Origin: Phycisphaerales bacterium
GTDB lineage: Bacteria; Planctomycetota; Phycisphaerae; Tepidisphaerales; Tepidisphaeraceae
Direction: 5' to 3'
Length of the DNA stretch: 5,338 nt
NCBI GenBank assembly: GCA_003153655.1
Contig: PMAK01000269.1
Coordinates: forward strand, 7,324 to 12,661
Below, one piece after another: positions 1-5,338 of this stretch. The translations under genes and the position numbers were made by a program. The notes under the pieces were generated by a model that was not told the origin of the DNA, searched no databases, and saw only the letters and a list, made by a program, of their open reading frames with translations. Each line of letters starts with the position of its first letter. The stretch's first letter is position 1.

Positions 1-154
1 TCGCCTGCCCGATCTGCCGCAGATTGCTGGCGCATCTCAGGCGCGATCGACTATCGTCCGCCTTCCCGGCTACCGCCAGCGCAAACGTGACCACCATCAG
101 CATCGCAAAGATAACCACGATCAACTCAACCAGGGTGAATCCGCGTCGTTTCAC
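1..154 (-). CDS. Prepilin-like protein with N-terminal cleavage/methylation motif (partial, C-terminus outside window)
   Basis: Type II secretion/type IV pilus-type pseudopilin, inserted in the inner membrane by its N-terminal helix and expected to be cut and methylated by a prepilin peptidase. Only 51 codons are visible. They begin GTG and read a short basic leader (K-R-R-G), then GFTLVEL, with cleavage expected between Gly5 and Phe6 and the conserved Glu at +5 of the mature protein (Glu10). A hydrophobic helix follows to about residue 30, then a polar stretch containing CASNLRQIGQA. That last motif is typical of the many pseudopilin-like proteins of Planctomycetota and Verrucomicrobiota, some of which carry a DUF1559 domain; that domain would lie off the window. 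The GTG at 154 is chosen because AAAGGAG sits 7 bases upstream. The gene is divergent from the ubiquitin-like gene. The N-terminal class is secure; the family of the missing body is unknown. Confidence 0.88.
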   Translation of the reverse strand, partial: MKRRGFTLVELIVVIFAMLMVVTFALAVAGKADDSRSRLRCASNLRQIGQA

Positions 155-161
155 AATGTCG

Positions 162-168
162 CTCCTTT
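162..168 (-). promoter_or_regulatory. Shine-Dalgarno site of the prepilin-like gene
   Basis: The minus strand reads AAAGGAG here, 7 bases before the GTG at 154-152. This strong match fixes the non-ATG start and places the K-R-R-G leader correctly in front of the prepilin cleavage site. Confidence 0.75.
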
Positions 169-372
169 CCCCAAATTCCGGCAATTCTGCCTGCCCAGTA
201 TGACGGGGCCAATCGCGACTCGCGCCTGAAATTTAGCCCTTTATTCACATTTCATGCCACCCGGCCGACAAAAATGGCCCATGCTGCCACTCTTTATCCC
301 AATTTCTGCGGACTTTCCCATTTTGAAATTGCAAAGATGGATCGCCGCGTTGTAGAAACAATCCCTGTAATT

Positions 373-377
373 GGGAG
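373..377 (+). promoter_or_regulatory. Shine-Dalgarno site of the ubiquitin-like gene
   Basis: GGGAG lies 6 bases before the ATG at 384. This favours ATG 384 over the in-frame ATG at 390, which would be 12 bases away. The two starts differ by only Met-Ala at the N-terminus. Confidence 0.65.
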
Positions 378-383
378 TTTCTC

Positions 384-653
384 ATGGCCATGGTCACAGT
401 TCAGGTTTGGGATGCCACCGGCAACAAGCGCCGGATGGTTGAGATGCCGGCTGATGCGCCGGTCAATCGCTTGCTCGCGGTCTTGCTTGAAAAGATGATG
501 TTCCCGCAATTTGCCCCGGACGGCCAACCTCTCAGCTACAAATTCCACCATCGCGGCTCGGGCAAGCAACTGCTCGACGAGCAGACGCTGGCGGACGTTG
601 GCGTGAAAGATGGCGATGTCCTGCGTTTGCAGCCCGAAATCACAGCCGGCTGA
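384..653 (+). CDS. YukD/EsaB-type ubiquitin-like small protein
   Basis: An 89-residue cytosolic protein that is essentially one ubiquitin-like beta-grasp domain. The sequence fits the fold in order: strand 1 at about residues 3-10 (VTVQVWD), strand 2 at 15-22, the main helix at 26-39 (VNRLLAVLLEKMM), strand 3 at 50-56 (LSYKFHH), a short strand 4 at 60-64, and the family-typical ending TLADVGVKDGDVLRLQ at 68-83. This pattern matches stand-alone YukD/EsaB-like proteins, known in Firmicutes as accessory or regulatory parts of type VII secretion. The C-terminus is Ala-Gly, not the Gly-Gly needed for conjugation, and no E1, E2 or JAB peptidase gene is seen, so protein tagging is unlikely. It lies 23 bases upstream of the FHA membrane protein on the same strand and is probably co-transcribed with it. 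The fold is well supported; the partner and function are inference. Confidence 0.85.
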   Translation: MAMVTVQVWDATGNKRRMVEMPADAPVNRLLAVLLEKMMFPQFAPDGQPLSYKFHHRGSGKQLLDEQTLADVGVKDGDVLRLQPEITAG

Positions 654-676
654 AATCTCTTTCTCGTCCTTCCAAC

Positions 677-1930
677 ATGGCCAACGAACCCATCCAAATC
701 TCCTGGACCGATCTGAAAACCTCCAAGGTGGAGAAACACGTTCGTCAGCAGCAGGCGATGGTGCGCAATCGCCGGTATGCGCAGATGACCGCCGACGATC
801 TCCACGTCGAAAAAAAAGAGCGCCCTTCCATCTGGTATAACTCGATTTTCCTTCTCGCTGCTTTCGGCCTCCTGGGTGGCATTTTGGCATGGGCCGGCGG
901 GGCGCTGACGCATCTCCGCCCTGATCTCGTCCAACAGGCCGATCAGGCAATGACATACGTGCGCGACATTCGCGCCACCGTGCGCACATCGCCGACCGGC
1001 TTCGGCATTACATCCAAACAAGCCGACGCGGCCATCAAAAACATCCTCATCGCCAGCGGCAACAATCCATACCTCGCAGCCCAGCTTGATGCGTCACTGA
1101 CTCCCGCCCAGAAACAAAGCTGGCTCGACGCCATCGCCCGCACCAACCACTGGAAAGACCTGATCGCCCACATCATCAGCTTCGGCCTATGTGGTTTGTT
1201 TATCTCCGTCGGCCTCAGCGTCGCCGATCCGGTGATTGACCGGAATGTCCACGCCGCCGTGACAAATGGAGCAATCGGAGCCACACTGGGCCTGCTCGGC
1301 GGATTGGCCGCATCCCTCATCGTCGATCGCATCTATCACATCATCGGCGGAGCCGACCACGGCATGCTCCGCCAATCCCTCGCACAATCCATCAGTTGGG
1401 CAGTCCTCGGCTCCTTCGTCGCGATCGCACCTGGAGTCGTCGCCAAAAACCGCAAGCGGTTCTACATCGGCCTCGCCGGCGGAGCCTTGGGCGGATTAAT
1501 AGGCGGACTCCTCCTCGATCCATTCTCCGATCTCACCGGCAGCCCCGAAATCGGCCGACTCTTCGCCATCTGCTGCATCGGCGTCATCACCGGCGCAGCC
1601 ACCGGAATCATCGAACGCGCCGCGCGCAGGGGCTGGCTAAGGGTCACCGCAGGCGTGATCAAGGGCAAGCAATTCATCCTCTACCGCAACCCCACCTACA
1701 TCGGCTCCGCCCCCGATTGCCAGATCTATCTTTTCCGCGACCCAAAAGTCGGCCGCCGTCACGCCGCCATTCATTTGCTCCAAGGCCGCATCGAAATCGA
1801 AGACCTTCCCCTCGGCGGCGCAACACTGGTCAACAGCATCCCCATCACCCGCCGATCATTGCGGCAAGGCGATCAGATCACTATCGGTGCCACAAAATTT
1901 CTCTTCCAGGAAAAAACGCGGCAGAGCTGA
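677..1930 (+). CDS. Polytopic membrane protein with C-terminal FHA domain
   Basis: A 417-residue inner-membrane protein of unknown function. Residues 1-54 are a basic, charged, probably cytosolic head. Hydrophobic segments follow at about 55-79, 162-184, 193-216, 236-255, 262-281 and 293-312. The 82 residues between the first two should lie outside the membrane, while head and tail face the cytosol. Segment 5 is a glycine-zipper-like run (GLAGGALGGLIGGLLL). Residues 325-412 form an FHA domain: YIGSAPDCQI, then VGRRHAAI with His362, LVN with Asn386, and RQGDQITIG near the end. The usual phosphothreonine-binding Arg (in GR) is Ser344 and the usual Ser (in SRxH) is Gly359, so phosphopeptide binding may be lost. 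ATG 677 has no clear Shine-Dalgarno site (the 23 upstream bases are pyrimidine-rich), suggesting coupling to the preceding gene. The FHA assignment is firm; the exact helix count is by eye. Confidence 0.85.
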   Translation: MANEPIQISWTDLKTSKVEKHVRQQQAMVRNRRYAQMTADDLHVEKKERPSIWYNSIFLLAAFGLLGGILAWAGGALTHLRPDLVQQADQAMTYVRDIRATVRTSPTGFGITSKQADAAIKNILIASGNNPYLAAQLDASLTPAQKQSWLDAIARTNHWKDLIAHIISFGLCGLFISVGLSVADPVIDRNVHAAVTNGAIGATLGLLGGLAASLIVDRIYHIIGGADHGMLRQSLAQSISWAVLGSFVAIAPGVVAKNRKRFYIGLAGGALGGLIGGLLLDPFSDLTGSPEIGRLFAICCIGVITGAATGIIERAARRGWLRVTAGVIKGKQFILYRNPTYIGSAPDCQIYLFRDPKVGRRHAAIHLLQGRIEIEDLPLGGATLVNSIPITRRSLRQGDQITIGATKFLFQEKTRQS

Positions 1931-1937
1931 CCGATTT

Positions 1938-2507
1938 CTATTTTGCCTTGCGCGCTGTGCGTCGAAAGCAATCAGCCGCATGATCGTTGACGATGCCCGT
2001 CGCCTGCATCCACGCATAAACAATCACCGGTCCGACAAATTTAAACCCGCGTTTCTTCAAAGCAGCGGATATTTCCTCCGAGAGCGGCGTCTTGGCCGGA
2101 ACATCGCCCGATGTATTGTGAATCGGTTTGCCGCCCGCCATGTCCCAAACCCATTTCGAGAAATCTTCACCCGCACCCTGCATCTCCAGATAAGCCCGTG
2201 CCCCACCAATCGTCGCCTCGATTTTCGCGCGCGAGCGAACGATGCCGGCATTCTTCAGCAATCGGCTCACATCCGCTTTGCCGAATCGCGCCACGATCTT
2301 CGGATCAAACCCATTAAACGCCTCGCGAAATACCTCTCGCTTGCGAAGGATAATCAACCACGACAGGCCGGCCTGAAACCCATCCAGCATCAACTTTTCC
2401 CATAGCGCCCGGCTATCGCGTTCAGGAACGCCCCACTCCTCATCGTGATACGTGCGGAGAAGCGGATCATTTTCCGACCATTTACAGCGTTGCGGCATTC
2501 GGCGCAT
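1938..2507 (-). CDS. tag: DNA-3-methyladenine glycosylase I
   Basis: Base-excision repair enzyme that removes 3-methyladenine from alkylated DNA in the cytosol, leaving an abasic site. The 189 residues align along their whole length with E. coli Tag (187 residues). The four zinc ligands are present: Cys8, His21, His176 and Cys180, the last two within VNDHAADC. Other family blocks are YHDEEWGVPE (20-29), GFQAGLSW (43-50), LRKRE (54-58), the AGIVR and AKI region (87-96), ARAYL (103-107) and ALKKRGFKFVG (149-159). Tyr20 and Trp50 match the E. coli base pocket, while E. coli Glu38 corresponds to Asp42, a conservative change. The start is uncertain: ATG 2507 abuts AGAAGA, whereas ATG 2498, which gives MPQRCKW much like E. 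coli MERCGW, has AGAAG 10 bases upstream and may be the real start. It begins six bases after the ABC exporter stop and is probably its operon partner. Confidence 0.96.
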   Translation of the reverse strand: MRRMPQRCKWSENDPLLRTYHDEEWGVPERDSRALWEKLMLDGFQAGLSWLIILRKREVFREAFNGFDPKIVARFGKADVSRLLKNAGIVRSRAKIEATIGGARAYLEMQGAGEDFSKWVWDMAGGKPIHNTSGDVPAKTPLSEEISAALKKRGFKFVGPVIVYAWMQATGIVNDHAADCFRRTARKAK

Positions 2508-2513
2508 TCTTCT

Positions 2514-4385
2514 TTAAACGACGGTTGGAGCCTGCACCTTCAACTGCTGCTGCGCCATCGCAAAATAGACCCCATGAAGCGCCAGCAATTCATCGTGCTT
2601 GCCACGCTCGATGATCCGTCCCTCTTCCATCACGAAAATCTGATCCGAATCCATCACCGTGCTAAGCCGATGGCTCACTAACACAATCGTCCGCTGCCGC
2701 TTCAGATTCTGCAATGTCCGCGTAATCAGTGCCTCATTCTGCGGATCAAGCGCGCTCGTCGGCTCGTCAAACACCATGATCGGTGCCTCGGTCAGCAGCG
2801 CCCGCGCGATCCCAATCCGTTGCCGCTGCCCACCCGAAAGATTCCCGCCGCTTTCGCTCACAACCGTCTGGTATCCCTCCGGCAATTTCTCAATGAACGT
2901 CGCCGCCCCCGCCAACCGAGCCGCATCCTCAATCTGCCCCTGAGTCGCGTCCGGCCGCCCATACGAAATATTCTCAGCCACGGTGGTTGGAAGTATCAGA
3001 TTCTCCTGAAGCACCAGAGCCACATGCGCGCGAAGATCCTTGATCTTCACGGTTCTGACATCAATATCGTCCAACGTCAGCGCACCGGAAGTCGGATCAT
3101 AAAACCGCGGCAAAAGATTCAGCAACGTCGTTTTCCCCACGCCGCTGGAACCAACAAACGCCACCATCTGTCCCGGCGTGATCGTTGCATCGACATCCAG
3201 AAGCACGGGCTCACCCGCGCGATATTCAAAGCTCACCTTCCGCAACATCAAAACGCGCGGCCGTCGCGGCATATGCGCGGCATTCGGCGCATCCTTGATG
3301 TCCGGATCGCGATCCAGCACCTCAAAGACGCGCTGCACGCCCGCCACACCGCTTTGAATCGTCGCTCCGCTGCCGCTGAGGGATTGCAGCGGTGCATAAA
3401 CCTGGTTGACATAAGCGAGAAAGATCCAGAGTTTGCCGATGGTAAAGCCATCCTTGAGGTGAAGGATGAACACATCCTGATACACCAGCCAGCCGCCGTA
3501 TCCGAGAATGATTGCGTATCCCAAGCCGAAGATTGCCCCCACCAGAAGCCAGTACCATGACTCCTGCCATGCTTGCCGGATATTGGCACGCTTGCTGTCC
3601 TGGACGGAGCCGTGGAAGCGATCGAATTCGTCCGCCTCGCGCCCGAATGCCTGCACCAAACCGATCGACGCGACCGAACGCTGAATGACGGTCGTCAACC
3701 GCATATCCACTTCCTTCGCCTCAAGCCAGCGTTGTTTAAGCGGATCGGCGAAGAGCTTCGTGACCCAAAGCAAGAGCGGCGCCACCGAGAGCGTAATGAC
3801 CGTGAGCAGCCTGTTCGTCTTCCACATGATCCCGGTCATGATGATCAGCGTCACCGCGCTGACAAGCACGCTGTTGATCAACACCGTCAGGATCGTCTGG
3901 AATCCGCCCGTGTCATAGGAGAGGCGATAGATCGCGTCGCCCTGCGGCTGCGATTTGTGATAACCAAGACTCAACTGCTGAAGTTTGCGAAATAGATCGC
4001 ACCGGACGCGGATCAAACCGTTGTATCCGACATAGGCGCTAAGCAGACGCAGCGCCATGCCCAGAAATTCCTGCACAACGCGCAGTCCCACCGCCAGTAC
4101 CGCCAGAACAATGATCTGGCGTGGCCGATCAGCAGCAGCAACGCCAACAAGATGAATCAACCGATAGAAGACGCTATAGACCAGGAAATGGCCGGAAAAA
4201 CTGCCCAGGACGCAATCGACCAGGATCGACCAGAAGAAAGGCTGTAGCAATCCCGCGAACGTCGACATCGCGATCAAAACCAACGACGCCAGAATCAGCG
4301 GCAAATCTTCCCGGAAATAGGCGATAGCGCGGAGATAAAATCGCATAAGAAGGGAAATCCGAAACCGGATGGTTCCGGGTTTCAC
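2514..4385 (-). CDS. ABC exporter half-transporter (membrane domain fused to ATPase domain)
   Basis: Type IV (MsbA-like) ABC exporter subunit that should act as a dimer in the inner membrane, using ATP to flip or export its substrate. Of 623 residues, about 29-340 form the membrane domain, with clear hydrophobic stretches near 29-60, 90-115, 165-188, 192-212, 278-300 and 318-335. The ATPase domain spans about 377-610 and every motif is intact: A-loop Tyr388, Walker A GSSGVGKTT (412-420), Q-loop Gln460, signature LSGGQ (516-520), Walker B IMVFDE with catalytic Glu541, D-loop SALD (544-547) and switch His572. The GTG start at 4385 overlaps the upstream stop codon (GTGA) and has GGGGAG 11 bases upstream. 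An internal ATG at 4346 (MRFYLRAIAYFR) resembles the beginnings of related exporters but lacks a ribosome site. The adjacent glycosyltransferase suggests a glycan or glycolipid substrate; a multidrug role cannot be excluded. Confidence 0.93.
   Translation of the reverse strand: MKPGTIRFRISLLMRFYLRAIAYFREDLPLILASLVLIAMSTFAGLLQPFFWSILVDCVLGSFSGHFLVYSVFYRLIHLVGVAAADRPRQIIVLAVLAVGLRVVQEFLGMALRLLSAYVGYNGLIRVRCDLFRKLQQLSLGYHKSQPQGDAIYRLSYDTGGFQTILTVLINSVLVSAVTLIIMTGIMWKTNRLLTVITLSVAPLLLWVTKLFADPLKQRWLEAKEVDMRLTTVIQRSVASIGLVQAFGREADEFDRFHGSVQDSKRANIRQAWQESWYWLLVGAIFGLGYAIILGYGGWLVYQDVFILHLKDGFTIGKLWIFLAYVNQVYAPLQSLSGSGATIQSGVAGVQRVFEVLDRDPDIKDAPNAAHMPRRPRVLMLRKVSFEYRAGEPVLLDVDATITPGQMVAFVGSSGVGKTTLLNLLPRFYDPTSGALTLDDIDVRTVKIKDLRAHVALVLQENLILPTTVAENISYGRPDATQGQIEDAARLAGAATFIEKLPEGYQTVVSESGGNLSGGQRQRIGIARALLTEAPIMVFDEPTSALDPQNEALITRTLQNLKRQRTIVLVSHRLSTVMDSDQIFVMEEGRIIERGKHDELLALHGVYFAMAQQQLKVQAPTVV
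4382..4385 (-). promoter_or_regulatory. GTGA start/stop overlap coupling glycosyltransferase and ABC exporter
   Basis: On the minus strand the exporter start GTG (4385-4383) overlaps the glycosyltransferase stop TGA (4384-4382). This is the standard layout for re-initiating ribosomes and argues that the two proteins are made in linked amounts. It depends on GTG, rather than the ATG at 4346, being the true start. Confidence 0.55.
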
Positions 4386-5338
4386 GCAATAGACAACTCC
4401 CCATCCTCGTCCAGATCTGGCTGCGCTAACGGCTCAACCACCGGCGCGGGCACTCCTACGGGCTCCGGCACAACCGCGGCGGCAACAGGTTTCTTGTCGA
4501 CAACAGGATAAGCCGGCACAGGATAATATCCCGCCTTTTCCGCGGCCGCGTCGATCAACCCCAGCACCGGCGCCGAAACCCGCCGTCGATTCACCAGATA
4601 CATCGCCCACCACGCCACCGGAATCAGCACCGCAGGCCGACTGAACGGCCATACATGCAGCACCAGCAAACAAGCCAGCAAGAGCGTCCCAACCATCAAA
4701 ACCTGCCCGAATCGGCTCTGCCGAAGCTCAACGCGCACCCGCGTCAGCATCCCCGTTTCGTTGTGATGCTCGGTCGCCGTCGTCAGCCGCACCTTCGCAT
4801 AGCGGCTGCCATATATTTCCATGTCCCACGCATGCCACCCGCTATCCAGCCGCGCCCGCCACCCCGCCGCCCGCACTTCATCGCTGATCTGGTTCAGCAG
4901 CGGCATCCGATCATGAACATGACTCCAATATCGCAATGTCCCAGGCTCCGCCGGATCAAACGGCAACTCCCGGCTGCGCTTATAACCCTTCGCCTCACCC
5001 TTCAGCACCTTCGCCCGAAGCCGGCAACTATATCTCGCCCAACCACGCGCGATCGGCTGACGGAAATGCAAATACGCAATCAATGGCCGCGTCAACCAAT
5101 GCTGATGCCGCGGCATCGGCGCCTGGCACGCCGCCACAATCGCAAGTGCCACCGGCGTCAAAAACATCAGCAGCGCCACAAAAAACAGCGGCGCAAACGC
5201 CAGCGACAATAGCAGCGTGAACCCCGCCAGCAAATGCCATTCGATGCTCATCAGCATCATCGCCACGATAGAAGCGGGACGCCGATAGATCGTCTGAAAA
5301 AGCCCGGTCCCAAACACGCCGTGATAAACAACATCCCC
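4382..5338 (-). CDS. C-terminal part of a membrane glycosyltransferase, GT2-like (N-terminus outside window)
   Basis: The frame stays open to the right edge (it enters reading GDVVYHGVFGTGLFQ), so the GTG at 5317 is probably internal and the gene continues outside; 318 residues are visible. The part seen looks like the back half of large family 2 glycosyltransferases with membrane helices: a FGTGLFQTIY segment, then a long hydrophobic region (two helices, about residues 34-73 of the visible part), then a basic region with RQPIARGWARY. A mixed soluble segment follows (about 130-205, with TLRYWSH, AAGWRARLDSG and WDMEIYG), then two more hydrophobic stretches near 213-230 and 234-249, and a Pro/Val/Ala-rich tail ending in acidic residues. 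The catalytic GT2 domain with its DxD motif is not in the window, so the enzyme class rests on resemblance of the C-terminal half recalled from memory, and on linkage to an ABC exporter. The donor and acceptor sugars are unknown. Confidence 0.65.
   Translation of the reverse strand, partial: GDVVYHGVFGTGLFQTIYRRPASIVAMMLMSIEWHLLAGFTLLLSLAFAPLFFVALLMFLTPVALAIVAACQAPMPRHQHWLTRPLIAYLHFRQPIARGWARYSCRLRAKVLKGEAKGYKRSRELPFDPAEPGTLRYWSHVHDRMPLLNQISDEVRAAGWRARLDSGWHAWDMEIYGSRYAKVRLTTATEHHNETGMLTRVRVELRQSRFGQVLMVGTLLLACLLVLHVWPFSRPAVLIPVAWWAMYLVNRRRVSAPVLGLIDAAAEKAGYYPVPAYPVVDKKPVAAAVVPEPVGVPAPVVEPLAQPDLDEDGELSIA

Larger units (their letters stand above)
155..383. other. Divergent intergenic region between prepilin-like and ubiquitin-like genes
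   Basis: This 229-base stretch lies between two divergently transcribed genes, so it should hold the promoters for both. I see no convincing -35/-10 pair in either direction. TTGAAA at 323-328 is a possible -35 for the rightward genes, but no good -10 follows at 16-18 bases. Two very small dyads, TTTG-N6-CAAA at 322-335 and TTGT-N4-ACAA at 350-361, lie just upstream of the ubiquitin-like gene. The reading frames that cross this stretch lack a recognisable ribosome site or protein family, so no gene is called. Confidence 0.5.

Noticed and set aside
294..1021. Long minus-strand open frames (231 and 161 codons) opposite the ubiquitin-like and FHA genes
   Set aside because: They lie antisense to two genes with clear protein families, and their translations show no recognisable domain and a composition typical of shadow frames.
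384..1930. A bacterial ubiquitin-conjugation or ISG15-like defence operon
   Set aside because: No E1, E2 or JAB gene adjoins, and the ubiquitin-like protein lacks a Gly-Gly tail. The neighbours are a pseudopilin and a repair gene.
384..1930. A complete type VII secretion locus
   Set aside because: No FtsK/EssC-type ATPase and no WXG100 protein are in the window. Only the ubiquitin-like/FHA pairing is reminiscent.
1900..1960. Bidirectional terminator between the convergent genes
   Set aside because: The best pairing is GGCA with TGCC, four base pairs around a loop of about 20 bases, which is too weak to call.
1396..1983. Arg/His/Pro-rich plus-strand frame of 195 codons overlapping the FHA gene
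   Set aside because: The highly biased composition is what a frameshifted reading of a GC-rich gene gives. The overlapping frame has a complete FHA domain and membrane helices.
2820..3560. 246-codon plus-strand frame opposite the ABC exporter
   Set aside because: It is antisense to the intact ATPase domain and part of the membrane domain; no ribosome site or family is evident.
4655..5212. 185-codon plus-strand frame rich in Arg, Gln and Pro
   Set aside because: It is antisense to the glycosyltransferase frame, and its low-complexity composition marks it as a shadow.
5315..5317. GTG at 5317 as the true start of a 311-residue protein
   Set aside because: The frame remains open to the window edge and the preceding residues (GDVVYHG) continue naturally into FGTGLFQ, so this codon is probably internal to a longer gene.

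Overview
The window most likely comes from a bacterium of the Planctomycetes-Verrucomicrobia-Chlamydiae group, with Planctomycetota (perhaps Phycisphaerae-like) as my best guess. This is inference. It rests on the prepilin-like protein at the left edge (GFTLVEL followed by CASNLRQIGQA), on the pairing of a stand-alone ubiquitin-like gene with a polytopic FHA membrane protein, and on the moderately GC-rich, C-ending codon use. There is no rRNA or other decisive marker. The whole stretch looks like chromosomal coding sequence: I see no tRNA, CRISPR array, insertion sequence or long repeat.

Layout. At the left edge, a prepilin-like gene runs leftward out of the window; only its first 51 codons are present. 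A 229-base divergent intergenic region separates it from a rightward two-gene cassette: a small YukD/EsaB-type ubiquitin-like protein (384-653), then, 23 bases later, a six-helix membrane protein ending in an FHA domain (677-1930). That cassette meets a leftward three-gene block tail to tail, with only 7 bases between the stop codons. Read 5' to 3' on the minus strand, the block holds the C-terminal part of a membrane glycosyltransferase (enters from the right edge), a full-length ABC exporter whose GTG start overlaps the glycosyltransferase stop codon, and, six bases after the exporter, DNA-3-methyladenine glycosylase I (tag).

How they fit. The glycosyltransferase and ABC half-transporter look translationally coupled and probably make and export, or flip, the same glycan or glycolipid. 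The tag gene follows them closely enough to share their transcript but has no evident functional tie. The ubiquitin-like/FHA pair is the most intriguing part. Ubiquitin-like and FHA domains also occur together in Firmicutes type VII secretion (YukD/EsaB and the EssC N-terminus), yet no secretion ATPase, WXG100 substrate, E1, E2 or deubiquitinase is visible here. The FHA domain has also lost the usual phosphothreonine-contact residues, so it may be a scaffold rather than a phosphopeptide reader.
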